This document shows positions 13,034-26,496 of a DNA stretch of 64,000 nt, in pieces; positions within the stretch are counted from its first letter, which is position 1; each line of letters begins with the position of its first letter. This DNA is from Hydractinia symbiolongicarpus (Eukaryota; Cnidaria; Hydrozoa; Anthoathecata; Hydractiniidae). A program made the translations under genes and the position numbers. Under the pieces are notes generated by a model. The model had not been told where the DNA came from, did no database searches, and saw only the letters and a list, made by a program, of their open reading frames with translations. Location: assembly GCF_029227915.1 (NCBI RefSeq), contig NC_079888.1, positions 20,564,001-20,628,000 on the forward strand, given 5' to 3'.

Positions 13034-14789
13034 CATTCTTCGTAATTTGACGTGATTGCCGGAACTCAGCGATTACACTGGCCGCTGTGGTAGCGCTTCA
13101 TTTAAAATTTAGATAAATAAGTCATTTTTTACTGTGGGACCAATCCTATCCGTTATCGCGCGCTGAAGAAATAGCGACAGTTTCAAAAACTACATTTCAT
13201 TGACTTTCTAACGGTGTCAGTCTTTTTCACTTACAACGGTTTGGTCACAAATACGTACCAACATGTATTTAGCGATAATTTTCTGATATTACTAGGTTGC
13301 GTCGCTTTTAACTATGAAACGATTGACTGTGGGACTTAATTGAGCTAACTTTGGACTGTCACCTGATAAATGTGATAAAAGAGACAATTGGACTCCAAGA
13401 AAAACATTCTTCTTAATTTCACATGATTGCCGAAACTCAGCGATTACACTGGGCTCTGTGGTAGCGCTTCATTTAAGAATTATGATAAAAAAAGTCATTT
13501 TTTTATTGTGGGACCAATCCTAGCCATTATCGCGCGCTGAGGAAATAGCGACAGTTTCAAAAACTACATTTCATTGACTTTCTAACGGTGTCAGTCCGTT
13601 GGAGTTACAACGGTTGGGTCACATTTTCGTACCAACATGTATTTAGCGATATTTTTTTGATATTACTAGGTTGCATCGCTTTTAACAATGAAACGTTGAC
13701 TGTGGGACTTAATTGAACTAACTTTGGACTGTGACCTGATAAATGTAATAAATGAGACAATTGGACTCCAAGAAATAACATTCTTGTTAATTTGACGAGA
13801 TTGCCGGAACTCAGCGATTACACTGGGCACTGTGGTAGCGCTTCATTTAACAATTAAGCTAAAAAAAGTCATTTTTTTACTGTGGGACCTATCCTAGCCG
13901 TTAGCGCGCGTTGAAGAAAAAGCGACAGTTTCAAAAACTACATTTCATTGACTTTCTAACGGTGTCAGTCCGTTTGTGTTACAACGGTTGGGTCACATAT
14001 TCGTACCAACATGTATTTAGCGATATTTTTCTGATATTACTAGGTTGCATCGCTTTTAACTATGAAACGTTGACTGTAGGACTTAATTGAACTAACTTTG
14101 AACTGTGACCTGATAAATGTGATAAATGAGACAATTGGACACCAAGAAATAACATTCTTCTTAATTTGACATGATTGCCGAAACTCAGCGATTACACTGG
14201 GCTCTGTGGTAGCGCTTCAATTAAGAATTAAGTTAAAAAATGTCATTTTTTTATTGTGGGACCAATCCTAGACGTTATCGCGCCCTGAGAAAATAGCGAC
14301 AGTTTCAAAAACTAAATTTGATTGTCTTTCTAATGGTGTCAGTCCGTTTGAGTTTCAACGGTTGTGTCACATATTCGTACCAACATGTATTTAGCGATAT
14401 TTTTTTGATATTACTAGGTTGCATCGCTTTTAACAATGAAACGTTGACTGTGGAACTTAATTGAACTAACTGTGGACAGTGACCTGATAAATGTGATAAA
14501 TGAGACAATTGGACTCCAAAAAATAACATTCTTGTTAACTTGACGTGATTGGCGGAACTCAGCGATTACACTGGGCTCTGTGGTAGCGCTTCATTTAAGA
14601 ATTAAGAAAAAAAGTCATTTTTTTATTGCGGGACCAATCCTAGCCATTATCTCGCGCTGAAAAAATAGCGGCAGTTTCAAAAACTACATTTCATTGACTT
14701 TCTAACGGTGTCAGTCCGTTTGAGTTACAACGGTTGGGTCACATATTCGTACCAACATGTATTTAGCGATATTTTTCTGATATTACTAG
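13034..14789 (+). repeat. Rearranged monomers and partial copy of the 10-mer tail
   Basis: The first unit carries rare variants, CACTGGCCGCTG, AAATTTAGATAAATAAG and CAGTCTTTTTCAC, that recur in similar form only near 29486-29720. A type D unit follows. From about 13590 (GTCCGTTGGAGTTACAAC, CACATTTTCGTACC) the sequence follows the last part of the 10-mer HOR, matching 6165-7470 monomer by monomer, and then continues at 14900 into the same type E unit that follows the HOR at 7471. The offset at that point is 7429 bp. Confidence 0.82.
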
Positions 14790-17031
14790 GTTGCATCGCT
14801 TTTAACAATGAAACGATTGACTGTGGGACTTAATTGAGCTAACTTTGGACTGTGACCTGATAAATGTGATAAATGAGACAATTGGACTCCAAGAAATAAC
14901 ATTCTTGTTAAATTGACGTTATTGCCGGAACTCAGCGATTACACTGGGCACTGTGGTAGCGCTTCATTTAAAAATTAAGATACAAAATGTCATTTTTTTA
15001 TTGTAGGACCAATCCTAGCCGTTATAGCGCTAAAGAAATAGCGACAGTTTCAAGAACTACATTTCATTGACTTTCTAACGGTGTCAGTCCGTTTGAGTTA
15101 CAACGGTTCGGTCACATATTCGTACCAACATGTATTTAGCGATATTTTTCTGATATTACTAGGTTGCATCGCTTTTAACTATGAAACGATTGACTGTGGG
15201 ACTTAATTGAGCTAACTTTGGACTGTCACCTGATAAATATGATAAGGGAGACAATTGGACTCCAAGAAAAAACATTCTTCCTAATTTTACATGATTGCCG
15301 AAACTCAGCGATTACACTGGGCTCTGTGGTAGCGCTTCATTTAAAAATTATGATAAAAAAAGTCAATTTTTTATTGTGGGACCAATCCTAGCCATTATCG
15401 CGCGCTGAGGAAATAGCAACCGTTTCAAAAACTACATTTTATTGACTTTCTAACCGTGTCAGTCCATTTGAGTTTCAACGGTTGTGTCACATATTCGTAC
15501 CACATGTATTTAGCGATATTTTTTTGATATTATTAGGTTGCATCGCTTTTAACAATGAAACGATTGACTGTGGGACTTAATTGAGCTAACTTTGGACTGT
15601 GACCTGATAAATGTGATAAATAAGACAATTGGACTCCAAGAAATAACATTCTTCTGAATTTGACGTGATTGCCGGAACTCAGCGAACACTGGGCACTGTG
15701 GTAGCGCTTCATTTAAACATTAAGCTAAAAAAAGTCATTTTTTTAGTGTGTGACCTATCCTAGCCGTTAGCGCGCGTTGAAGAAAAAGCGACAGTTTCAA
15801 AAACTACATTTCATTGACTTTCTAACGGTGTCAGTCCGTTTGAGTTACAACGATTGGGTCACACATTCGTTCCAACATGTGTTTAGCGATATTTTTCTGA
15901 TATTACTAGGTTGCATCGCTTTTAACTATGAAACGATTGACTGTGGGACTTAATTGAGCTAACTTTGGACTGTCACCTGATAAATGTGATAAAAGAGACA
16001 ATTGGACTCCAAGAAAAAACATTCTTCTTAATTTCACATGATTGCCGAAACTCAGCGATTACACTGGGCTCTGTAGTAGCGCTTCATTTAAGAATTATGA
16101 TAAAAAAGTCATTTTTTTATTGTGGGACCAATCCTACCCGTTATCCTGCGCTGAGGAAATAGCGACAGTTTCAAAAACTACATTTCATTGACTTTCTAAC
16201 GGTGTCAGTCCGTTTGAATTTCAACGGTTGTGTCATATATTCGTACCAACATGTATTTAGCGATATTTTTTTGATATTACTAGGTTGCATCGCTTTTAAC
16301 AATGAAACGTTGACTGTGGGACTTAATTGAATTAACTGTGGACTGCGACCTGATAAATGTGATAAATGAGAAAATTGGACTCCAAGAAATAACATTCTTC
16401 TTAATTTGACGTGATTGCCGGAACTCAGCTATTACACTGGGTTCTGAGGTAGCGCTTTATTTAAGAATTAAGATAAAAAAGTCATTTTTTTATTGCGGGA
16501 CCAATCCTAGCCATTATCTCGCACTGAAAAAATAGCGGCAGTTTCAAAAACTACATTTCATTGACTTTCTAACGGTGTCAGTCCGTTTGAGTTACAACGG
16601 TTGGGTCACATATTCGTACCAACATGTATTTAGCGATATTTTTCTGATATTACTAAGTTGCATCGCTTTTAACAATGAAACGATTGACTGTGGGACTTAA
16701 TTGAGCTAACTTTGGACTGTGACCTGATAAATGTGATAAATGAGACAATTGGACTCCAAGAAAAAACATTCTTGTTAATTTGACGTTATTGCTGGAACTC
16801 AGCGATTACACTGGGCACTGTGGTAGCGCTTCATTTAAAAATTAAGATACAAAATGTCATTTTTTTATTGTGGGACCAATCCTAGCCGTTATAGCGCGCT
16901 AAAGAAATAGCGACAGTTTCAAGAACTACATTTCATTGACTTTCTAACGGTGTCAGTCCGTTTGAGTTACAACGGTTGGGTCACATATTCGTACCAACAT
17001 GTATTTAGCGATATTTTTCTGATATTACTAG
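14790..17031 (+). repeat. 6-monomer tandem duplication, copy 1 (2242 bp)
   Basis: The sequence repeats at an offset of 2242 bp: TTGTTAAATTGACGTTATTG occurs at 14903 and 17145, and TCATATATTCG, CAGCTATTACACTGGG and TACTAAGTTGCATC also recur at that spacing. Identity starts between about 14690 and 14790. The unit runs E, D, C, D, an A/F-like unit with ATTGCGGGACC, then E. One monomer carries a small deletion reading CAGCGAACACTGGG. Confidence 0.88.
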
Positions 17032-19273
17032 GTTGCATCGCTTTTAACAATGAAACGATTGACTGTGGGACTTAATTGAGCTAACTTTGGACTGTGACCT
17101 GATAAATGTGATAAATGAGACAATTGGACTCCAAGAAATAACATTCTTGTTAAATTGACGTTATTGCCGGAACTCAGCGATTACACTGGGCACTGTGGTA
17201 GCGCTTCATTTAAAAATTAAGATACAAAATGTCATTTTTTTATTGTAGGACCAATCCTAGCCGTTATAGCGCTAAAGAAATAGCGACAGTTTCAAGAACT
17301 ACATTTCATTGACTTTCTAACGGTGTCAGTCCGTTTGAGTTACAACGGTTCGGTCACATATTCGTACCAACATGTATTTAGCGATATTTTTTTGATATTA
17401 CTAGGTTGCATCGCTTTTAACTATGAAACGATTGACTGTGGGACTTAATTGAGCTAACTTTGGACTGTCACCTGATAAATATGATAAGGGAGACAATTGG
17501 ACTCCAAGAAAAAACATTCTTCCTAATTTTACATGATTGCCGAAACTCAGCGATTACACTGGGCTCTGTGGTAGCGCTTCATTTAAAAATTATGATAAAA
17601 AAAGTCATTTTTTTATTGTGGGACCAATCCTAGCCATTATCGCGCGCTGAGGAAATAGCAACCGTTTCAAAAACTACATTTTATTGACTTTCTAACCGTG
17701 TCAGTCCATTTGAGTTTCAACGGTTGTGTCACATATTCGTACCACATGTATTTAGCGATATTTTTTTGATATTATTAGGTTGCATCGCTTTTAACAATGA
17801 AACGATTGACTGTGGGACTTAATTGAGCTAACTTTGGACTGTGACCTGATAAATGTGATAAATAAGACAATTGGACTCCAAGAAATAACATTCTTCTGAA
17901 TTTGACGTGATTGCCGGAACTCAGCGAACACTGGGCACTGTGGTAGCGCTTCATTTAAACATTAAGCTAAAAAAAGTCATTTTTTTAGTGTGTGACCTAT
18001 CCTAGCCGTTAGCGCGCGTTGAAGAAAAAGCGACAGTTTCAAAAACTACATTTCATTGACTTTCTAACGGTGTCAGTCCGTTTGAGTTACAACGATTGGG
18101 TCACACATTCGTTCCAACATGTGTTTAGCGATATTTTTCTGATATTACTAGGTTGCATCGCTTTTAACTATGAAACGATTGACTGTGGGACTTAATTGAG
18201 CTAACTTTGGACTGTCACCTGATAAATGTGATAAAAGAGACAATTGGACTCCAAGAAAAAACATTCTTCTTAATTTCACATGATTGCCGAAACTCAGCGA
18301 TTACACTGGGCTCTGTAGTAGCGCTTCATTTAAGAATTATGATAAAAAAGTCATTTTTTTATTGTGGGACCAATCCTACCCGTTATCCTGCGCTGAGGAA
18401 ATAGCGACAGTTTCAAAAACTACATTTCATTGACTTTCTAACGGTGTCAGTCCGTTTGAATTTCAACGGTTGTGTCATATATTCGTACCAACATGTATTT
18501 AGCGATATTTTTTTGATATTACTAGGTTGCATCGCTTTTAACAATGAAACGTTGACTGTGGGACTTAATTGAATTAACTGTGGACTGCGACCTGATAAAT
18601 GTGATAAATGAGAAAATTGGACTCCAAGAAATAACATTCTTCTTAATTTGACGTGATTGCCGGAACTCAGCTATTACACTGGGTTCTGAGGTAGCGCTTC
18701 ATTTAAGAATTAAGATAAAAAAGTCATTTTTTTATTGCGGGACCAATCCTAGCCATTATCTCGCACTGAAAAAATAGCGGCAGTTTCAAAAACTACATTT
18801 CATTGACTTTCTAACGGTGTCAGTCCGTTTGAGTTACAACGGTTGGGTCACATATTCGTACCAACATGTATTTAGCGATATTTTTCTGATATTACTAAGT
18901 TGCATCGCTTTTAACAATGAAACGATTGACTGTTAGACTTAATTGAGCTAACTTTGGACTGTGACCTGATAAATGTGATAAATGAGACAATTGGACTCCA
19001 AGAAAAAACATTCTTGTTAATTTGACGTTATTGCTGGAACTCAGCGATTACACTGGGCACTGTGGTAGCGCTTCATTTAAAAATTAAGATACAAAATGTC
19101 ATTTTTTTATTGTGGGACCAATCCTAGCCGTTATAGCGCGCTAAAGAAATAGCGACAGTTTCAAGAACTACATTTCATTGACTTTCTAACGGTGTCAGTC
19201 CGTTTGAGTTACAACGGTTGGGTCACATATTCGTACCAACATGTATTTAGCGATATTTTTCTGATATTACTAG
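17032..19273 (+). repeat. 6-monomer tandem duplication, copy 2
   Basis: This is a near-perfect repeat of 14790-17031. Differences seen include TTTTTTTGATATT at 17383 where copy 1 has TTTTTCTGATATT, and GACTGTTAGACTT at 18951 where copy 1 has GACTGTGGGACTT. Downstream of about 19275 the sequence changes to ACTATGAAACG and TGATAAATATGATAAGGG, marking the end of identity. Confidence 0.88.
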
Positions 19274-19757
19274 GTTGCATCGCTTTTAACTATGAAACGA
19301 TTGACTGTGGGACTTAATTGAGCTAACTTTGGACTGTCACCTGATAAATATGATAAGGGAGACAATTGGACTCCAAGAAAAAACATTCTTCTTAATTTTA
19401 CATGATTGCCGAAACTCAGCGATTACACTGGGCTTTGTGGTAGCGCTTCATTTAAGAATTATGATAAAAAAAGTCATTTTTTATTGTGGGACCAATCCTA
19501 GCCATTATCGCGCGCTGAGGAAATAGCGACCGTTTCAAAAACTACATTTTATTGACTTTCTAACCGTGTCAGTCCGTTTGAGTTTCAACGGTTGTGTCCT
19601 ATATTCGTACCAACATGTATTTAGCGATATTTTTTTGATATTACTAGGTTGCATCGCTTTTAACAATGAAACGATTGACTGTGGGACTTAATTGAGCTAA
19701 CTTTGGACTGTGACCTGATAAATGTGATAAATAAGACAATTGGACTCCAAGAAATAA
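19274..19757 (+). repeat. Linking type E/D monomers
   Basis: This stretch holds the end of a type E unit and one type D unit (starting 19384) with TAACCGTGTCAGTCC and a private TTGTGTCCTATATTCG. It joins the 6-mer duplication to the 3-mer HOR. I see nothing else in it. Confidence 0.8.
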
Positions 19758-22700
19758 CATTCTTCTGAATTTGACGTGATTGCCGGAACTCAGCGATTAC
19801 ACTGGGCACTGTGGTAGCGCTTCATTTAAAAATTAAGCTGAAAAAAGTCATTTTTTTACTGTGGGACCTATCCTAGCCGTTAGCGCGCGTTGAAGAAAAA
19901 GCGACAGTTTCAAAAACTACATTTCATTGACTTTCTAACGGTGTCAGTCCGTTTGAGTTACAACGATTGGGTCACACATTCGTTCCAACATGTGTTTAGC
20001 GATATTTTTCTGATATTACTAGGTTGCATCGCTTTTAACTATGAAACGATTGACTGTGGGACTTAATTGAGCTAACTTTGGACTGTCACCTGATAAATGT
20101 GATAAAGGAGACAATTGGACTCTAAGAGAAAACATTCTTCTTAATTTCACATGATTGCCGAAACTCAGCGATTACACTGGGCTCTGTGGTAGCGCTTTAT
20201 TTAGAAATTATGATAAAAAAGTCATTTTTTTATTGTGGGACCAATCCTAGTCATTATCGCGCGCTGAGGAAATAGCGACAGTTTCCAAAACTGCATTTCA
20301 TTGACTTTCTAACGGTTTCAGTCCGTTTGAGTTACAACGGTTGTGTCACATATTCGTACCAACATGTATTTAGCGATATTTATTTGATATTACTAGGTTG
20401 CATCGCTTTTAACTATGAAACGATTGACTGTGGGACTTAATTGAGCTAACTTTGGACTGTCACCTGATAATTATGATAAGGGAGACAATTGGACTCCAAG
20501 AAAAAACATTCTTCTTAATTTTACATGATTGCCGAACCTCAGCAATTACACTGGGCTTTGTGGTAGCGCTTCATTTAAGAATTATGATAAAAAAAGTCAT
20601 TTTTTTATTGTGGGACCAATCCTAGCCATTATCGCGCGCTGAGGAAATAGCGACCGTTTCAAAAACTACATTTTATTGACTTTCTAACCGTGTCAGTCCG
20701 TTTGAGTTTCAACGGTTGTGTCACATATTCGTACCAACATGTATTTAGCAATATTTTTTTGATATTACTAGGTTGCATCGCTTTTAACAATGAAACGATT
20801 GACTGTGGGACTTAATTGAGCTAACTTTGGACTGTGACCTGATAAATGTGATAAATAAGACAATTGGACTCTAAGAAATAACATTCTTCTGAATTTGACG
20901 TGATTGCCGGAACTCAGCGATTACACTGGGCACTGTGGTAGCGCTTCATTTAAAAATTAAGCTGAAAAAAGTCATTTTTTTACTGTGGGACCTATCCTAG
21001 CCGTTAGCGCGCGTTGAAGAAAAAGCGACAGTTTCAAAAACTACATTTCATTGACTTTCTAACGGTGTCAGTCCGTTTGAGTTACAACGATTGGGTCACA
21101 CATTCGTTCCAACATGTGTTTAGCGATATTTTTCTGATATTACTAGGTTGCATCGCTTTTAACTATGAAACGATTGACTGTGGGACTTAATTGAGCTAAC
21201 TTTGGACTGTCACCTGATAAATGTGATAAAGGAGACAATTGGACTCCAAGAAATAACATTCTTCTTAATTTGACGTGATTGCCGAAACTCAGCGATTACA
21301 CTGGGCTCTGTGGTAGCGCTTTATTTAGAAATTATGATAAAAAAGTCATTTTTTTATTGTGGGACCAATCCTAGTCATTATCGCGCGCTGAGGAAATAGC
21401 GACAGTTTCCAAAACTGCATTTCATTGACTTTCTAACGGTTTCAGTCCGTTTGAGTTACAACGGTTGTGTCACATATTCGTACCAACATGTATTTAGCGA
21501 TATTTATTTGATATTACTAGGTTGCATCGCTTTTAACTATGAAACGATTGACTGTGGGACTTAATTGAGCTAACTTTGGACTGTCACCTGATAATTATGA
21601 TAAGGGAGACAATTGGACTCCAAGAAAAAACATTCTTCTTAATTTTACATGATTGCCGAACCTCAGCAATTACACTGGGCTTTGTGGTAGCGCTTCATTT
21701 AAGAATTATGATAAAAAAAGTCATTTTTTTATTGTGGGACCAATCCTAGCCATTATCGCGCGCTGAGGAAATAGCGACCGTTTCAAAAACTACATTTTAT
21801 TGACTTTCTAACCGTGTCAGTCCGTTTGAGTTTCAACGGTTGTGTCACATATTCGTACCAACATGTATTTAGCAATATTTTTTTGATATTACTAGGTTGC
21901 ATCGCTTTTAACTATGAAACGATTGACTGTGGGACTTAATTGAGCTAACTTTGGACTGTCACCTGATAATTATGATAAGGGAGACAATTGGACTCCAAGA
22001 AAAAACATTCTTCTTAATTTTACATGATTGCCGAACCTCAGCAATTACACTGGGCTTTGTGGTAGCGCTTCATTTAAGAATTATGATAAAAAAAGTCATT
22101 TTTTTATTGTGGGACCAATCCTAGCCATTATCGCGCGCTGAGGAAATAGCGACCGTTTCAAAAACTACATTTTATTGACTTTCTAACCGTGTCAGTCCGT
22201 TTGAGTTTCAACGGTTGTGTCACATATTCGTACCAACATGTATTTAGCAATATTTTTTTGATATTACTAGGTTGCATCGCTTTTAACAATGAAACGATTG
22301 ACTGTGGGACTTAATTGAGCTAACTTTGGACTGTGACCTGATAAATGTGATAAATAAGACAATTGGACTCTAAGAAATAACATTCTTCTGAATTTGACGT
22401 GATTGCCGGAACTCAGCGATTACACTGGGCACTGTGGTAGCGCTTCATTTAAAAATTAAGCTGAAAAAAGTCATTTTTTTACTGTGGGACCTATCCTAGC
22501 CGTTAGCGCGCGTTGAAGAAAAAGCGACAGTTTCAAAAACTACATTTCATTGACTTTCTAACGGTGTCAGTCCGTTTGAGTTACAACGATTGGGTCACAC
22601 ATTCGTTCCAACATGTGTTTAGCGATATTTTTCTGATATTACTAGGTTGCATCGCTTTTAACTATGAAACGATTGACTGTGGGACTTAATTGAGCTAACT

Positions 22701-24390
22701 TTGGACTGTCACCTGATAAATGTGATAAAGGAGACAATTGGACTCCAAGAAATAACATTCTTCTTAATTTGACGTGATTGCCGAAACTCAGCGATTACAC
22801 TGGGCTCTGTGGTAGCGCTTTATTTAGAAATTATGATAAAAAAGTCATTTTTTTATTGTGGGACCAATCCTAGTCATTATCGCGCGCTGAGGAAATAGCG
22901 ACAGTTTCCAAAACTGCATTTCATTGACTTTCTAACGGTTTCAGTCCGTTTGAGTTACAACGGTTGTGTCACATATTCGTACCAACATGTATTTAGCGAT
23001 ATTTATTTGATATTACTAGGTTGCATCGCTTTTAACTATGAAACGATTGACTGTGGGACTTAATTGAGCTAACTTTGGACTGTCACCTGATAATTATGAT
23101 AAGGGAGACAATTGGACTCCAAGAAAAAACATTCTTCTTAATTTTACATGATTGCCGAACCTCAGCAATTACACTGGGCTTTGTGGTAGCGCTTCATTTA
23201 AGAATTATGATAAAAAAAGTCATTTTTTTATTGTGGGACCAATCCTAGCCATTATCGCGCGCTGAGGAAATAGCGACCGTTTCAAAAACTACATTTTATT
23301 GACTTTCTAACCGTGTCAGTCCGTTTGAGTTTCAACGGTTGTGTCACATATTCGTACCAACATGTATTTAGCAATATTTTTTTGATATTACTAGGTTGCA
23401 TCGCTTTTAACAATGAAACGATTGACTGTGGGACTTAATTGAGCTAACTTTGGACTGTGACCTGATAAATGTGATAAATAAGACAATTGGACTCTAAGAA
23501 ATAACATTCTTCTGAATTTGACGTGATTGCCGGAACTCAGCGATTACACTGGGCACTGTGGTAGCGCTTCATTTAAAAATTAAGCTGAAAAAAGTCATTT
23601 TTTTACTGTGGGACCTATCCTAGCCGTTAGCGCGCGTTGAAGAAAAAGCGACAGTTTCAAAAACTACATTTCATTGACTTTCTAACGGTGTCAGTCCGTT
23701 TGAGTTACAACGATTGGGTCACACATTCGTTCCAACATGTGTTTAGCGATATTTTTCTGATATTACTAGGTTGCATCGCTTTTAACTATGAAACGATTGA
23801 CTGTGGGACTTAATTGAGCTAACTTTGGACTGTCACCTGATAAATGTGATAAAGGAGACAATTGGACTCCAAGAAATAACATTCTTCTTAATTTGACGTG
23901 ATTGCCGGAACTCAGCGATTACACTGGGCTCTGTGGTAGCGATTTATTTAGAAATTATGATAAAAAAAGTCATTTTTTTATTGTGGGACCAATCCTAGCC
24001 ATTATCGCGCGCTGAGGAAATAGCGACAGTTTCCAAAACTGCATTTCATTGACTTTCTAACGGTTTCAGTCCGTTTGAGTTACAACGGTTGTGTCACATA
24101 TTCGTACCAACATGTATTTAGCGATATTTATTTGATATTACTAGGTTGCATCGCTTTTAACTATGAAACGATTGACTGTGGGACTTAATTGAGCTAACTT
24201 TGGACTGTCACCTGATAATTATGATAAGGGAGACAATTGGACTCCAAGAAAAAACATTCTTCTTAATTTTACATGATTGCCGAACCTCAGCGATTACACT
24301 GGGCTTTGTGGTAGCGCTTCATTTAAGAATTATGATAAAAAAAGTCATTTTTTTATTGTGGGACCAATCCTAGCCATTATCGCGCGCTGA
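19758..24390 (+). repeat. 3-monomer higher-order repeat, about four copies (1124 bp)
   Basis: The first monomer of each copy is marked by CTTCTGAATTTGACG and starts at 19758, 20882, 22381 and 23505, giving spacings of 1124, 1499 and 1124 bp. The order is C (AGCTGAAAAAAG), D (TTTATTTAGAAATTATG, TTTCCAAAACTGC) and D-prime (GATAATTATGATAAGG, CCGAACCTCAGC, GACCGTTTC). The long second copy holds one additional D-prime unit. The fourth copy changes at about 24390, where GACCGTTTC is replaced by GACAGTTTCCAAAACTGC. Confidence 0.92.
22006..22380 (+). repeat. Extra D-prime monomer inside a 3-mer HOR copy
   Basis: The unit at 21631-22005 is followed by a second almost identical unit with the same markers (ATTATGATAAGG upstream, CCGAACCTCAGCAATTAC, GACCGTTTC). 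Removing one of the two restores the 1124-bp spacing. This is the expected product of exchange between misaligned neighbours. Confidence 0.88.
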
Positions 24391-24628
24391 GGAAATAGCG
24401 ACAGTTTCCAAAACTGCATTTCATTGACTTTCTAACGGTTTCAGTCCGTTTGAGTTACAACAGTTGTGTCACATATTCGTACCAACATGTATTTAGCGAT
24501 ATTTATTTGATATTACTAGGTTGCATCGCTTTTAACAATGAAACGTTGACTGTGGGACTTAATTGAACTAACTTTGGACTGTGACCTGACAAATGTGATA
24601 AATGAGACAATTGGACTCCAAGAAATAA
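24391..24628 (+). repeat. Junction monomer between 3-mer and 5-mer HORs
   Basis: The unit begins as D-prime, becomes D-like at TTTCCAAAACTGC, and then takes on the GACCTGACAAATG variant that precedes the 5-mer at 9301 and 11145. It is therefore a hybrid monomer formed at the border of two HOR families. Confidence 0.78.
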
Positions 24629-26496
24629 CATTCTTCTTAATTTGACGTGATTGCCGGAACTCAGCGATTACACTGGTCTCTGTGGTAGCCCTTCATTTAA
24701 GAATTAAGATAAAAAGTCATTTTTTTATTGTGGGACCAATCCTCGCCAATATCTCGCGCAGATAAAATAGCCACAGTTTCAAAAACTACATTTCATTGAC
24801 TTTCTAACGGTGTCAGTCCGTTTGAGTTACAACGATTGGGTCACATATTTGTTCCAACATGTGTTTAGCGATATTTTTCTGATATTACTAGGTTGCATCG
24901 CTTTTAACTATAAAACGATTGACTGTGGGACTTAATTGAGCTAACTTTGGACTGTCACCTGATAAATGTGATAAAGGAGACAATTGGACTCCAAGAAAAA
25001 ACATTCTTCTTAATTTCACATGATTGCCGAAACTCAGCGATTACACTGGGCTCTGTGGTAGCGCTTCATTTAGAAATTATGATAAAAAAAGTCATTTTTT
25101 TATTGTGGGACCAATCCTAACCATTATCGCGCGCTGAGGAAATAGCGACAGTTTCCAAAACTGCATTTCATTGACTTTCTAACGGTTTCAGTCCGTTTGA
25201 GTTACAACGGTTGTGTCACATATTCGTACCAACATGTATTTAGCGATATTTATTTGATATTACTAGGTTGCATCGCTTTTAACAATGAAACGTTGACTGT
25301 GGGACTTAATTGAACTAACTTTGTACTGTGACCTGATAAATGTGATAAATGAGACAATTGGACTCCAAGAAATAACATTCTTCTTAATTTGACGTGATTG
25401 CCGGAACTCAGCGATTACACTGGGCTCTCTGGTAGCGCTTCATTTAAGAATTAAGATAAAAAGTCATTTTTTTATTGTGGGACCAATCCTAGCCAATATC
25501 TCGCGCAGAAAAAATAGCGACAGTTTCAAAAACTACATTTCATTGACTTTCTAACGGCGTCAGTCCGTTTGAGTTACAACGGTTGGGTCACATATTCGTA
25601 CCAACATGTATTTAGCGATATTTTTTTGATATTACTACGTTGCATCGCTTTTAACAATGAAACGTTGACTGTGGGACTTAATTGAACTAACTTTGGACTG
25701 TGACCTGATAAATGTGATAAATGAGACAATTCGACTCCAAGAAATAACATTCTTGTTAATTTGACGTGATTGCCGGAACTCAGCGATTACACTGGGCACT
25801 GTGGTAGCGCTTCATTTAACAATTAAGCTAAAAAAAGTCATTTTTTTACTGTGGGACCAATCCTAGCCGTTAGCGCGCGTTGAAGAAAAAGCGACAGTTT
25901 CAAAAACTACATTTCATTGACTTTCTAACGGTGTCAGTCCGTTTGTGTTACAACGGTTGGGTCACATATTCGTACCAACATGTATTTAGCGATATTTTTC
26001 TGATATTACTAGGTTGCATCGCTGTTAACTATGAAACGTTGACTGTAGGACTTAATTGAACTAACTTTCAACTGTGACCTGATAAATGTGATAAATGAGA
26101 CAATTGGACGCCAAGAAATAACATTCTTCTTAATTTGACATGATTGCCGAAACTCAGCGATTACACTGGGCTCTGTGGTAGCGCTTCATTTAAGAATTAA
26201 GTTAAAAAAAGTCATTTTTTTATTGTGGGACCAATCCTAGACGTTATCGCGCGCTGAGGAAATAGCGACAGTTTCAAAAACTAAATTTCATTGTCTTTCT
26301 AACGGTGTCAGTCCGTTTGAGTTTCAACGGTTGTGTCACATATTCGTACCAACATGTATTTAGCGATATTTTTTTGATATTACTAGGTTGCATCGCTTTT
26401 AACAATGAAACGATTGACTGTGGGACTTTATTGAACTAACTTTGGACTGTGACCTGATGAATGTGAAAAATGAGACAATTGGACTCCAAGAAATAA
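24629..26496 (+). repeat. 5-monomer higher-order repeat, copy 3, undeleted form (1868 bp)
   Basis: It shares CACTGGTCTCTG, CCTCGCCAATATC, AGATAAAATAGCC, CATCGCTGTTAAC and CTAGACGTTATCGCGCGC with the copies at 9345-13033. It is longer because CAATTCGACTCCAAGAAATAAC is intact near 25728 where the others have lost 23 bp. Its end (GACCTGATGAATGTGAAAAA) matches the end of copy 2. It lies more than 11 kb from the other copies. Confidence 0.9.

Noticed and set aside
14305-14529. Minus-strand frames of 63-79 codons as genes
   Set aside because: They are satellite sequence in which one variant removes a stop; there is no recognisable domain and no sign of selection that can be seen by eye. Kept only as a low-interest finding.
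15965-16162. 65-codon plus-strand frame starting MDCHLINVI, recurring at 18207, 36111, 37610, 45347, 46096 and 63584
   Set aside because: It is the same stretch of type D satellite each time, crossing the unit boundary, with no start context or homology and many broken versions in sister monomers.
26449-26475. Hammerhead ribozyme core (CTGATGA ... GAAA), as found in some satellites
   Set aside because: Only four bases separate CTGATGA from GAAA, too few for stem II, and most monomers read CTGATAA instead. No pairing partners for stems I and III were seen.
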